NCBI RefSeq assembly: GCF_003490595.1
Contig: NZ_QQGY01000005.1
Span: 1-64,000 of the forward strand
Origin: Haemophilus haemolyticus_L
Lineage (GTDB): Bacteria > Pseudomonadota > Gammaproteobacteria > Enterobacterales > Pasteurellaceae
Length of the DNA: 64,000 bases
Reading direction: 5' to 3'
The notes under the pieces are model-generated. The model did no database searches. It worked only from the letters and a program-made list of their open reading frames with translations, and was not told where the DNA came from. Shown here in pieces: positions 7,618 through 16,331 of the stretch. Numbering within the stretch: the stretch's first letter is position 1; the number at the start of each line of letters is the position of its first letter. Position numbers and translations under genes: made by a program.

Positions 7618-8637
7618 TTAATAACGAGCAAGCCCAGCCAATATTTTTTCTGGAAGTTGCTGGCGAGCTTGGAAAGCGGCATCAGCAATAGCATGTGCAA
7701 AAGCATTCACATTTGCGCTACCGTGGCTTTTTACCACCACAGCTTTTAAGCCAATAAGTGATGCGCCATTATATTCATCAGGATTAATTCGTTTCAAGCG
7801 TTTATAGCGTTGTTTAAATACAAAGCGAAAAATCCAAGCAAGAATGGGCTTTATAAAACGTGAATTCGCTTTATCTTTAAACAGAGATAACAAATTTCTC
7901 ACTGCCCCTTCTAAGGTTTTCAACGCGACATTGCCTGCAAATCCATCACTCACAATCACGTCGGCTTTTCCATTCAGTAAAACGTCACCTTCGATAAATC
8001 CGACATAATTAAGTGCGGTTGATTTTTGCAGTAAATTAGCGACATCACGAATAGATTGATGGCCTTTAATTTCTTCAATACCAATATTCAATAATCCAAT
8101 TCTCGGATACACCAAATTAAGTCGAGCTTCAGCAAAAATCACGCCCATTATAGCAAATTGATAAAGATTTTCCGCACTACACTCAATATTTGCACCAAGA
8201 TCTAACATCACTGATTTTTCACCATCAATGGTCGGAATCAAAGAAATCAATGCAGGGCGTGCAATGCCTTGTAAAGGCTGTAATAAAATCTTCGATAATC
8301 CCATTAATGCAGCTGTATTGCCCGCACTTACACAACCTTGCGCTTCGCCACGTTGTACAGATTCCAATGCTAAACGCATTGATGTACCTTTACTATGACG
8401 CAATGCATAAGATATGCCTTGATTATTTTCGATAACACTTGAGCAATGTTGAACTTGTATTCGTTCTAAAATTGATTGAGAACACTTATTGAGAAGAGGA
8501 GAAATTTGTTGACTATCGCCAAAGAGGATTAAAGAAAGCTCAGGATCATTTTCCAACGCTAAAAGAGAGGCAGGGATAGTAATACGGGGACCAATGTCCC
8601 CGCCCATCACATCTAACGCCAAGGTTAGACGAGTCAA
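7618..8637 (-). CDS. plsX: Phosphate acyltransferase PlsX
   Basis: This 339-residue peripheral membrane enzyme makes acyl-phosphate from acyl-ACP, the donor for PlsY in phosphatidic acid synthesis. The N-terminus TLALDVMGGDIGP and the internal CVSAGNTAALM and VSDGFAGNVALK are family signatures. The length is standard. It lies 21 bp after rpmF and 20 bp before fabH. A USS lies inside the gene near 8010. Confidence 0.96.
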   Translation of the reverse strand: MTRLTLALDVMGGDIGPRITIPASLLALENDPELSLILFGDSQQISPLLNKCSQSILERIQVQHCSSVIENNQGISYALRHSKGTSMRLALESVQRGEAQGCVSAGNTAALMGLSKILLQPLQGIARPALISLIPTIDGEKSVMLDLGANIECSAENLYQFAIMGVIFAEARLNLVYPRIGLLNIGIEEIKGHQSIRDVANLLQKSTALNYVGFIEGDVLLNGKADVIVSDGFAGNVALKTLEGAVRNLLSLFKDKANSRFIKPILAWIFRFVFKQRYKRLKRINPDEYNGASLIGLKAVVVKSHGSANVNAFAHAIADAAFQARQQLPEKILAGLARY

Positions 8638-8658
8638 GTGAATACCTATAAGTAAAAA

Positions 8659-8829
8659 TTACTTATTGATCACTTTACGACCACGATAGTAACCGTCTGC
8701 AGTTACGTGGTGGCGTAAGTGAGTTTCACCGCTTGCTTTATCTACTGATACAGCAGCAGTTGTTAAAGCATCGTGTGAACGACGCATATCACGACGTGAA
8801 CGAGATTTTTTGTTTTGTTGAACAGCCAT
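8659..8829 (-). CDS. rpmF: 50S ribosomal protein L32
   Basis: The 56-residue basic protein begins [20 protein letters not shown] and ends [10 protein letters not shown], as in gammaproteobacterial L32. AGGAGTATAGCC precedes the ATG with a strong AGGAG. It is 22 bp after yceD, with which it forms the conserved yceD-rpmF pair, and is followed by plsX. Confidence 0.95.
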
Positions 8830-8851
8830 TGGCTATACTCCTAAATTTAAT

Positions 8852-9376
8852 TTACTTTTGCTTTAAATTAGCTAATACAGCGAACGGGTTCGGTTTTTTT
8901 GCCAATTCTTCCGGCAATTCGCCAAAAACCTGTTCCTGCGCGGACACTTCACAGTGTTCAGATGAATGCATTGGGACAAGCGGTAGAGCTAAAATAAGTT
9001 CGTCTTCCACTGTACCAATTAAATCTATTTCGCCAAACGCATTAAATTCGATTGGTTCATAAATTTCGGGCAAGTCATCAGCCTGATCCCAATTAGCCAC
9101 TGGACTATAAATAAACTCACACTCCAATGTTTGTTTGTAAGGCAAATTACAACGCTGACATTCAAGCTCGACATCAACCTGTACTTTACCTTTCATCACC
9201 ACTAATTTTTGTGGATCAACATAAAACGATAATGTTACCTGTGCATCGCTGAGCACGTTTACCACTGATTCCGCCAAACGCTCAAGCTGATTAGCAGCAT
9301 AATAGCCAACATAATCAAGCCGTCTTTGAGCATCTTTTACCGGGTCAACGGTTAGGGGTAGTTTTACCTTTTGCAT
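8852..9376 (-). CDS. yceD: YceD/DUF177 family protein, 23S rRNA accumulation factor
   Basis: This 174-residue acidic cytoplasmic protein has the DUF177 core with CQRCNLPY near residues 74-81. The two cysteines (CxxC) are the conserved feature of this family. In E. coli and in plants, homologues are needed for normal 23S rRNA accumulation. Its position directly before rpmF supports a ribosome assembly role. A gap of 377 bp without a gene lies upstream. Confidence 0.92.
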   Translation of the reverse strand: MQKVKLPLTVDPVKDAQRRLDYVGYYAANQLERLAESVVNVLSDAQVTLSFYVDPQKLVVMKGKVQVDVELECQRCNLPYKQTLECEFIYSPVANWDQADDLPEIYEPIEFNAFGEIDLIGTVEDELILALPLVPMHSSEHCEVSAQEQVFGELPEELAKKPNPFAVLANLKQK

Positions 9377-9753
9377 AGGGCGTGAATATTACCTGTTGTT
9401 TCGAAGATAGTCAAAGAGAAATCGTGGATTTTCTAAAATTTACGCTGTAGCAACCGCACTTTTGACTCAATTTTATAATTTTCATCTTAGTTCACGTCGA
9501 TTTCATTTACAGGAACGTCCAGAAGCAACGCGATTAACGCGATTAAAAAAACACCTCAAACAGCTCAAAAAAAAAACAATTAAGATTGGAATAGGATAAA
9601 AAACATACACCGCAAACATAAAAATGATCTAAAATAACAAAACCTTTTTTAGCGCATAAAATAATACCCCAAAAAAATATCCTACTGAGAACGGTTATCA
9701 ATGAATAGCCTATCAATACATCTCAAGTAAGAAAATCAAAGGGAAAAATAACT
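9377..9753. other. Gene-free stretch before the mosaic autotransporter
   Basis: The 377 bp hold a USS near 9453, the promoter region of yceD, and the unpromising leader of the autotransporter. One plus-strand frame at about 9472-9597 encodes a short basic peptide (RPEATRLTRLKKHLKQLKK) with no start codon. It could be the 3' end of a lost gene. An A10 tract lies near 9566-9575. There is no tetranucleotide repeat of the kind that switches lav in other strains. Confidence 0.5.
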
Positions 9754-12510
9754 ATGAAAAATGAAACAATCGCCCTCTGCCTCCTTTCTGGCTGCCTGCT
9801 GGCTGCGGGTATGGAAAAAAGCATTGCCGCTTCCGGTACGATTTTGGAAAAACCCAATCATACGGCGGCGATAGCGGGCAAAAATCAGACCAACGAACAT
9901 ACTTTCGATTATTCGGGCGAAACTGCCGTCACGCCGATTAATTCCCTAGTTATTGCCGCCTATGACAAAGGCGCGAAAAATACCATTACAGTCAAGGGCA
10001 ACCCGTCTGTCGGGGAAAAGGATTTGAAAGATGCAAGTGGTGAAGCGTCGTTGAAAGATGCAAGGGGCGAAGTGTTGAAAGAACCCGCGCATTGGACCAT
10101 CGAAAAGACAAAACCTATAGGGCAGGTGCACAGCGGTCGATACACGCTTTCGTCAACTGTTGCTAATGCTGGGATTTTGTTGGCAGACAAAAGCTATGAA
10201 GGGAAGAACAATATTACTTTGGAAAACGTATCCGTCAAAAATACCTCCTCAAAGAATGCCATTCACGCAAACGATACTTTGACAGCCTCTGGTTTCGGTA
10301 TGTCGGACACAACCCTGACTTTTAAGGGAAACAACTATCTTTATACAGACGGCACCAAAACAAGCGACAAAACCCAAGGGAACGGCATACATTTATTCAA
10401 GAATAATGGAACCAAACAATCCACAGAAACCAAAAACCATACCAAAATCGAGTCGGAAGCGGGTTCCAATCTGAACATATACGTCAAATCCGGAACGTCT
10501 AGAGGGCGCGGCATCGGGGTAACGCAATATAAGGACGTAATCATCAACACGTCGGGACCGAGAAAAACGGTTATCAATCAGACCGAAATGGATTTTCGCG
10601 GCGCGGTCAGCATCAAGGTGGATCGCGGCGATAATAAGAACGCCGAAAACTATGGTGTTTATGTGGGGAATCTGCCGAGAAAAATCGGAAACAGCGAGGA
10701 TGTGCCGGACGATTCGTACAACCGCGTTACCTTTCATAGCGATGTGAAAATAGATGTGCAACCTGTACTTGATGAAGAGGGAAAACAAAAATCTATTGGA
10801 GATGCTTTCAATGTTGATGGTAAAAACAGTAAAGTTGAAGTTAAAGGCGATGGAAAAGTACAAATCGACGGTGATATTCACGTTCTGAATGGGGGCAAAA
10901 TTGAATTAAATCTAAAAAACAAAGACTCCTATTTCCACGGAGAAGCTCATATTGGTAAACGACAATATGGTGGTGATCCAGATGACCCGAACGATAAACC
11001 AAATGGACAAAATCTGTTTGATGAAAACCGTGATGGTTCAGATCCTGATAAAGCTAATACTAAATTTAATTTTACTATGACCAACGGATCTCGTTGGGAT
11101 GCGACGAATACATCGAAGATTAATAATTTTAATATTTCCGATGGTGCTACCGTAAACTTTGGCAATTCTAAGCGGAATATTAATATCTCCGTGGAAAATT
11201 TGAAAGGTGATAGTGGTACTTTCAATATGCATGGAAAGATTGCTGATTTTACTAGTGAGAATAAAGGTCAAGGTATAGCTGATAAATTAATCGTTCGTAA
11301 ATCTAGCGAGGGCGATCATAAAATAATCTATAAAGATGATGGAACTGCGCCTACGAAAGGAAATGAATATATAAAGCTCGTAGAATATGTCACAAAAAAT
11401 AAAGACGATATTAAAGGACATTTCAAGTTAATTAATGGCACCACTGATCAAGGAGCCTATGAGTTTACATTGACGCGTCCAGATGATTCTAAACTTGTTA
11501 AAATTGAAGGTAAAGATGAAAACGAAGTAGTTCGTGATGACTTTTACTTAAATCCAACAGGGCGGTTAAGCACTGGTGCACAAGGTGCGGTAATTTTAGG
11601 CGATATTATTTATCAATCTAATTTGACTTTAACTGAAAGTTTACATCAACGCTTAGGCGAAGTGCATTTTAATAAAGACCTCATCAAACAAAAAGATATT
11701 TGGGTTAAATATATTAATGGTGAATACAGTGGTTCGCGAAGTATTAAAGTGGGTCAATATACTAATCGTTATCAAGGCTTAAAAATAGGCCATGATTGGG
11801 TGAAAGAAAGAGGAAATTGGATAAATTATAATAGTCTATCATTTGGATATATCAGTTCCGCTGCAAAATCACAAATATATCCAGGTAAAATTAAACTTAA
11901 TGGCTCAGAATTAGGCTTATATTCTTCTTGGTTAAACAAGAAAAATGACTGGTATTTTGATTTCTTTACGAAAGCAATAAGCTATGGTGGCGGTTATGAC
12001 TTACTTAGCCCGTCAAAAAAATCGGTTAAATCCCCAACAATACACACTTTTACTTATATACTTTCCGCAGAAACAGGGAAACGGATTAACTTAAGTGAAA
12101 CAGCTAAACGTGTAATCTATTTACAACCAGAGGCTCAATTAGCCTATCATGCCACTGGCGGATATGCGTTTAAAGCATCGAATGGACTTGATATTAAAAC
12201 AGAAAAAGTCACCAGTTTAATTGGTAGAATTGGTTTTCGTGCAGGGCTGGATTATTTCAATGAGAAAAATCTACATCCTTATATCAAGCTAATGTATGAA
12301 AGAGAATTTTTAGGTGAAATGCAACACACATTTAATGAAGTTGCAGTTGAGAGATTCAGTAATAGAGGAAGTTGGTGGGTTTATGGCTTTGGGCTTTCTT
12401 ATATGAATAAAGCGAAAAATACGCAACTCTATTTCGAGGCACAACGTTCTTCAACGCATAACTTTAAACAAAATTGGCAAGCTCATCTTGGTGTAAGATA
12501 CTTGTTCTAA
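9754..12510 (+). CDS. Lav/AutB-like autotransporter with mosaic base composition
   Basis: The 918-residue protein has a signal peptide (residues 1-26, ending KSIAAS), an AIDA-like beta-helix passenger to about residue 600, and a C-terminal beta-barrel ending HLGVRYLF. The barrel begins near LSTGAQGAVI with the LTESLHQRLGE linker. G+C changes sharply within the gene: lines at 10501 and 10561 have 34 and 29 G/C of 60, whereas 11041 and 12001 have 20 and 19 of 60. This is as reported for lav-type genes, where passenger and barrel have different origins. It is inserted between yceD and psd. There is no exact USS in its 2.75 kb. No GCAA repeat is seen, so it is probably not phase-variable in the known way. 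Whether it is lav itself or a passenger-swapped relative cannot be decided here. Confidence 0.8.
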   Translation: MKNETIALCLLSGCLLAAGMEKSIAASGTILEKPNHTAAIAGKNQTNEHTFDYSGETAVTPINSLVIAAYDKGAKNTITVKGNPSVGEKDLKDASGEASLKDARGEVLKEPAHWTIEKTKPIGQVHSGRYTLSSTVANAGILLADKSYEGKNNITLENVSVKNTSSKNAIHANDTLTASGFGMSDTTLTFKGNNYLYTDGTKTSDKTQGNGIHLFKNNGTKQSTETKNHTKIESEAGSNLNIYVKSGTSRGRGIGVTQYKDVIINTSGPRKTVINQTEMDFRGAVSIKVDRGDNKNAENYGVYVGNLPRKIGNSEDVPDDSYNRVTFHSDVKIDVQPVLDEEGKQKSIGDAFNVDGKNSKVEVKGDGKVQIDGDIHVLNGGKIELNLKNKDSYFHGEAHIGKRQYGGDPDDPNDKPNGQNLFDENRDGSDPDKANTKFNFTMTNGSRWDATNTSKINNFNISDGATVNFGNSKRNINISVENLKGDSGTFNMHGKIADFTSENKGQGIADKLIVRKSSEGDHKIIYKDDGTAPTKGNEYIKLVEYVTKNKDDIKGHFKLINGTTDQGAYEFTLTRPDDSKLVKIEGKDENEVVRDDFYLNPTGRLSTGAQGAVILGDIIYQSNLTLTESLHQRLGEVHFNKDLIKQKDIWVKYINGEYSGSRSIKVGQYTNRYQGLKIGHDWVKERGNWINYNSLSFGYISSAAKSQIYPGKIKLNGSELGLYSSWLNKKNDWYFDFFTKAISYGGGYDLLSPSKKSVKSPTIHTFTYILSAETGKRINLSETAKRVIYLQPEAQLAYHATGGYAFKASNGLDIKTEKVTSLIGRIGFRAGLDYFNEKNLHPYIKLMYEREFLGEMQHTFNEVAVERFSNRGSWWVYGFGLSYMNKAKNTQLYFEAQRSSTHNFKQNWQAHLGVRYLF

Positions 12511-12522
12511 TTAATACGCCAC

Positions 12523-12557
12523 AATGGCACACGCTTTCAACGTGTGCCAATTTTTTT
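12523..12557 (+). terminator. Terminator of the mosaic autotransporter
   Basis: The stem GGCACACG (12526-12533) pairs with CGTGTGCC (12541-12548), followed by AATTTTTTT. It lies 15 bp after the stop codon. Confidence 0.9.
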
Positions 12558-12589
12558 ACCTTGATTATTTCCCCCAATCATCAAAAAAG

Positions 12590-12617
12590 TTGGCACATTG
12601 ATAAAAATTGCTATAAT
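12590..12617 (+). promoter_or_regulatory. Promoter of psd
   Basis: -35 TTGGCA (12590-12595), 16-bp spacer, -10 TATAAT (12612-12617). It lies between the autotransporter terminator and psd, 30 bp before the start codon. Confidence 0.75.
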
Positions 12618-12646
12618 CACGCCTCTTTTTTTAACAAGGAAAGATA

Positions 12647-13519
12647 ATGATGACTTCAAATTCTTATTGGCAACGCTTGAAAGTGGCATTTCAATATATC
12701 ATGCCGCAAATTTATTTAACTCAAATTGCAGGCTGGTTTGCTAAACAAAAATGGGGTGTGCTAACCCATGTTGTAATTAAAGCTTTTGCAAAAAAATACA
12801 ACATTGATATGAGCATTGCGCAAAAAGAACAATTTTCTGATTACGCAAGTTTTAATGAATTTTTTATTCGCCCGTTAAAAGAAAACGCGCGTCCAATTAA
12901 TCAAAATCCTACCGCACTTTGTTTACCAGCAGACGGTCGCATTAGCGAGTGCGGTCATATCGACGATACTCTTTTATTGCAGGCTAAGGGGCATTTTTTC
13001 AGCCTAGAAGACTTACTGGCAGAAGATCAAGAATTAGTGGAAGCCTTTAAAAACGGTGTGTTTGCTACCACTTATCTTTCTCCTCGTGATTACCACCGAG
13101 TACATATGCCGTGCGATGGTACGCTACGCAAAATGATTTATGTGCCAGGCGATTTATTCTCTGTGAACCCATTTTTAGCCCAACATGTACCCAATTTATT
13201 TGCGCGTAATGAACGTGTGATTTGTGTATTTGATACTGAATTTGGCACAATGGTACAAATTTTGGTCGGTGCAACTATCACTGCAAGCATTGGCACAACT
13301 TGGGCGGACGTGATTAATCCACCACGCCACAACGAAGTGAAAACTTGGACTTATGAAGGCGAAAGTGCGGTCAAATTATTGAAAGGTCAAGAAATGGGTT
13401 GGTTCCAACTTGGTTCGACAGTGATTAATTTATTCCAAGCAAATCAAGTCCATTTAGCTGATCATTTAAGCGTCAACGAACCTGTTCGCATGGGCGAAAT
13501 TTTGGCATATAAAAAATAA
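12647..13519 (+). CDS. psd: Phosphatidylserine decarboxylase
   Basis: This 290-residue membrane-associated enzyme turns phosphatidylserine into phosphatidylethanolamine. The self-cleavage motif LGST is near the C-terminus. Cutting between Gly256 and Ser257 yields the pyruvoyl cofactor on a 34-residue alpha chain. FNEFFIRPLK and YLSPRDYHRVHMP are family motifs. Adjacent ATGs at 12647 and 12650 are both possible after AAGGAAAG. fklB starts 25 bp downstream and is probably cotranscribed. Confidence 0.96.
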   Translation: MMTSNSYWQRLKVAFQYIMPQIYLTQIAGWFAKQKWGVLTHVVIKAFAKKYNIDMSIAQKEQFSDYASFNEFFIRPLKENARPINQNPTALCLPADGRISECGHIDDTLLLQAKGHFFSLEDLLAEDQELVEAFKNGVFATTYLSPRDYHRVHMPCDGTLRKMIYVPGDLFSVNPFLAQHVPNLFARNERVICVFDTEFGTMVQILVGATITASIGTTWADVINPPRHNEVKTWTYEGESAVKLLKGQEMGWFQLGSTVINLFQANQVHLADHLSVNEPVRMGEILAYKK

Positions 13520-13544
13520 TTTTTTAACGAAAGGAAAACATCAA

Positions 13545-14168
13545 ATGAATTTTGAACAAGTAAAATTAGAAAGCATTTCTGAAAAAGGTAGCTACGGGAT
13601 TGGTTTACAAATTGGACAACAATTAGCCGATAGCAAAATGGAAATCACCGTTGAAGCGGTGGCGAAAGGCATTTTTGATGCATTAAATCATAATCAACCA
13701 GCATTAGACATCAATGAGTTAATGCAATCCGTTCAACAACTTCAACAGCAAGCAGCTGAGGCACAACAAGCACAATTTAAAGCCATTGAAGAAGAAGGCA
13801 AAAAATTCTTAGAAGAAAATGCGAAAAAAGCAGGCGTAAACATAACCGATAGCGGTTTGCAATACGAAATCATGACTGAAGGCAATGGCGCAAAACCATC
13901 TGCAACAGATAAAGTGCGAGTACACTACACTGGTACATTACCAGATGGCACCGTATTCGACAGTTCTGTTGCTCGCGGCACACCAGCTGAATTCCCAGTA
14001 AATGGTGTAATTCGTGGTTGGGTTGAAGCATTACAAATGATGCCAGTTGGTTCTAAATGGAAACTCACTATTCCACACGAACTTGCTTACGGTGAACGTG
14101 GCGCTGGCGCATCAATTCCGCCATTCTCAACACTCGTATTTGAAGTAGAATTATTAGATATTCTTTAA
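13545..14168 (+). CDS. fklB: FKBP-type peptidyl-prolyl isomerase, FKBP22 class
   Basis: This 207-residue protein has an N-terminal dimerisation region with a long Gln/Ala-rich helix (about residues 60-100) and a C-terminal FKBP domain (VRVHYTGTLPDGTVFDSS, AYGERGAGASIPPFSTLVFEVELL). It closely follows E. coli FklB in length and sequence. It catalyses prolyl cis-trans isomerisation. There is no signal peptide, so it is cytoplasmic or leaks to the periplasm as debated for FKBP22. From memory, psd is followed by gor in strain Rd, so this neighbour may mark a rearrangement. Confidence 0.92.
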   Translation: MNFEQVKLESISEKGSYGIGLQIGQQLADSKMEITVEAVAKGIFDALNHNQPALDINELMQSVQQLQQQAAEAQQAQFKAIEEEGKKFLEENAKKAGVNITDSGLQYEIMTEGNGAKPSATDKVRVHYTGTLPDGTVFDSSVARGTPAEFPVNGVIRGWVEALQMMPVGSKWKLTIPHELAYGERGAGASIPPFSTLVFEVELLDIL

Positions 14169-14187
14169 TCGAAAAATATGATATCTA

Positions 14188-14220
14188 TAAAGGCAAAGCT
14201 ATAAAGGTTTTGCCTTTATT
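14188..14220 (+). terminator. Terminator after fklB
   Basis: AAAGGCAAA (14189-14197) pairs with TTTGCCTTT (about 14209-14217), followed by ATTGTT. It sits 20 bp past the fklB stop. Confidence 0.75.
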
Positions 14221-14371
14221 GTTAAAATAATGTTATCATTTTACCTGACAAATTTCATTTGTCTTATATCGCAAGTTTTGTGTATAGGAAAATGGGCACT
14301 TCTTTTTTCACTGCATTCATTATTTATACCTTTCTTGCAAATCTTTCTTTTCAATAAATTTAGGTTATCTT

Positions 14372-15592
14372 ATGAAAGAGATTTGGCTACAATTTAAACA
14401 AAATTACTTAATTAAATACTGGAATCCGATTGTCGCAGTGACTGCAGCGGGTTTGCTTTCCGCTTATTACTTTGGGGTAACAGGCACTTATTGGGCTGTT
14501 ACAGGGGAATTTACTCGGTGGGGAGGACATGCATTACAAGCATTAGGCGTTGATGTATCTGAATGGAGTTACTACAAAATCATAGGAATGCAAGGTAACA
14601 TCTTCTCACGTGTTGATGGCGTAATGATCTTAGGCATGTTTGCAGGTTGTATTTCTGCAGCACTTTGGGCAAATAATGTAAAATGGCGCAACCAACCACA
14701 TAAACGTCGGATTGTTCAAGCTTTAATTGGCGGTGCATTAGCAGGATTTGGTGCACGTTTAGCAATGGGATGTAATTTAGCTTCACTTTTTACAGGTATT
14801 CCACAATTTTCGGTACACGCTTGGTTCTTCACTATCGCAACAGCAATAGGTACTTATGCTGGTGTGAAAGTCACATTATTACCAATATTTCGCGTTAAAT
14901 TAGAACTGAAAAAAGGCGCAGCGAAAATAAAAGAAACAGATCCTAAACAAGCACAACGCCGTTTCTGGATTGGTATGGTTGTATTTTTTGCTTATCTTAT
15001 TGCTTCACTTTATGTAATGACTCAATCTATTAAACTTGGTTTTGCTATGGTTTGTGGTTTGGCTTTCGGGTTATTAATTGAACGAGCTCAAATTTGTTTT
15101 ACCTCAGCTTTCCGTGACTTATGGGTAACTGGGCGTGCTTATATGGCAAAAGCTATTATTTTTGGAATATTAGTGGGCACAATTGGTGTATTTAGCTACA
15201 TTCAACTTGGCGTCTCGCCTAAAATTATGTGGGCTGGCCCCAATGCTATTATTGGCGGTTTATTATTCGGCTTTGGTATTGTACTCGCTGGTGGTTGTGA
15301 AACAGGTTGGATGTATCGCTCAATGGAAGGTCAAGTACACTTTATGTGGGTTGGCTTAGGTAATGTAGTCGGTTCAACTTATCTCGCCTATGTTTGGGAT
15401 GATATAGCCCCTGTTTTAGCACTTGATTACGAAAAACTTAATTTACTAAAATCTTTCGGGCCCGTAGGTGGCTTACTTGTGAATTACGGTTTATTAATTT
15501 TATGTTTAATTGCCGTAGTCTGGTGGGAACGTCGTTTCTTAGCCAAAGCAAAATCTCAAATAACCGCACAAACTGGCTGTGGATGTAATTAA
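14372..15592 (+). CDS. yedE: YedE-type membrane protein (YeeE/YedE family), putative selenium/sulfur compound transporter
   Basis: The protein has 406 residues and about 9-10 membrane segments. The two half-repeats carry the conserved cysteine signatures GARLAMGCNLAS (near residue 130) and LAGGCETGWMYRS (near residue 307). These correspond to the thiosulfate-conducting cysteines of the YeeE/TsuA family. The C-terminus ends in a Cys-rich TGCGCN. yedF follows after 17 bp. YedE-YedF pairs are linked with selenium metabolism in selenoprotein-producing bacteria, a group that includes H. influenzae. The transported molecule cannot be read from sequence. Confidence 0.88.
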   Translation: MKEIWLQFKQNYLIKYWNPIVAVTAAGLLSAYYFGVTGTYWAVTGEFTRWGGHALQALGVDVSEWSYYKIIGMQGNIFSRVDGVMILGMFAGCISAALWANNVKWRNQPHKRRIVQALIGGALAGFGARLAMGCNLASLFTGIPQFSVHAWFFTIATAIGTYAGVKVTLLPIFRVKLELKKGAAKIKETDPKQAQRRFWIGMVVFFAYLIASLYVMTQSIKLGFAMVCGLAFGLLIERAQICFTSAFRDLWVTGRAYMAKAIIFGILVGTIGVFSYIQLGVSPKIMWAGPNAIIGGLLFGFGIVLAGGCETGWMYRSMEGQVHFMWVGLGNVVGSTYLAYVWDDIAPVLALDYEKLNLLKSFGPVGGLLVNYGLLILCLIAVVWWERRFLAKAKSQITAQTGCGCN

Positions 15593-15609
15593 CCAAAAGG
15601 AGCATAATC

Positions 15610-15879
15610 ATGGCATTTACTATTGTTCAAAAATTAGATAAAGATCCAAAAGACATTTCACCCGATTATACATTAGATACGTTAGGCGAACCCTGCCCTT
15701 ACCCCGCTATTGTAATGTTAGAAACCATGCCACAATTACAAAAAGGTGAAATTTTAGAACTATTAAGCGATTGCGCACAATCTATCAACAACATTCCTAT
15801 TGATACTAAAAATCATGGCTATACACTGCTAAGTGTAGAGCAAGATGGAACAAAATTACGTTACTTAATTCAGCGTTAA
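15610..15879 (+). CDS. yedF: TusA-like sulfurtransferase YedF
   Basis: This 89-residue protein of the TusA/YedF fold has the active-site motif GEPCPYPAI, with the persulfide- or selenide-carrying Cys29. An AAGGAG RBS precedes ATG 15610. It is the downstream partner of the membrane protein YedE and probably receives or passes on sulfur or selenium from it. A clear terminator follows directly. Confidence 0.9.
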   Translation: MAFTIVQKLDKDPKDISPDYTLDTLGEPCPYPAIVMLETMPQLQKGEILELLSDCAQSINNIPIDTKNHGYTLLSVEQDGTKLRYLIQR

Positions 15880-15907
15880 AAAATGGCTCCATAAGGAGCC
15901 ATTTTTT
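15879..15907 (+). terminator. Terminator after yedF, possibly bidirectional
   Basis: AAAATGGCTCC pairs with GGAGCCATTTT around ATAA, flanked by A and T runs on both sides. It can therefore stop yedF on the plus strand and also minus-strand transcription from the pseudogene. Confidence 0.9.
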
Positions 15908-15926
15908 ATCTACCCATAAAATCAAA

Positions 15927-16272
15927 TTAATCTTCGCCCCAAACCTCTTTAGCGATTTCTTCGCGTGTAACATAAATGCCCGTATCCCACTGAATAGGAT
16001 ACATTAATTGATTGGGACTAGGGATGGTATATTTAACTATGCTACGATCACCAACAATAACATTCAATTTCTTTAAATGCTCAATAAATAGATGATTTGG
16101 ATACCTCATCTAACTGAGCTTGGAATAACTTTGTAATTTCTTGATCTTCAATCTCAGTTAATTGTTCACAAGAAATTTCACCTGATGAAAATTTTAAACG
16201 AGCCTATTTTAATCCTTATGAACGTAAATAAGAGCCTACAGTGTCTGCATGTAATGGGAGGATTTTTGACAT
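15927..16272 (-). pseudogene. Decayed MetE-family (YxjG-like) methionine synthase remnant
   Basis: From ATG 16272 (with AAGGAAGTAAA before it) the minus strand reads MSKILPLHADTVGSYLRS, then a stop, then GEIS and EQLTEIEDQEITKL in frame. This is the N-terminus of the B12-independent methionine synthase-like YxjG family. The frame then jumps to a later part of the family, VKYTIPSPNQLMY, and ends at 15927. Most of the ~370-residue protein has been deleted. No catalytic zinc site remains. Confidence 0.7.
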
Positions 16273-16331
16273 TTTACTTCCTTATTTTATGATTTAATTA
16301 AAAGAATCCTAACGTATTTTCAACATCCCTT

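Noticed and set aside
9754..9900. GCAA phase-variation tract expected in a lav-type gene
   Set aside because: The first codons and leader contain no tetranucleotide repeat. Only an A10 tract lies far upstream.
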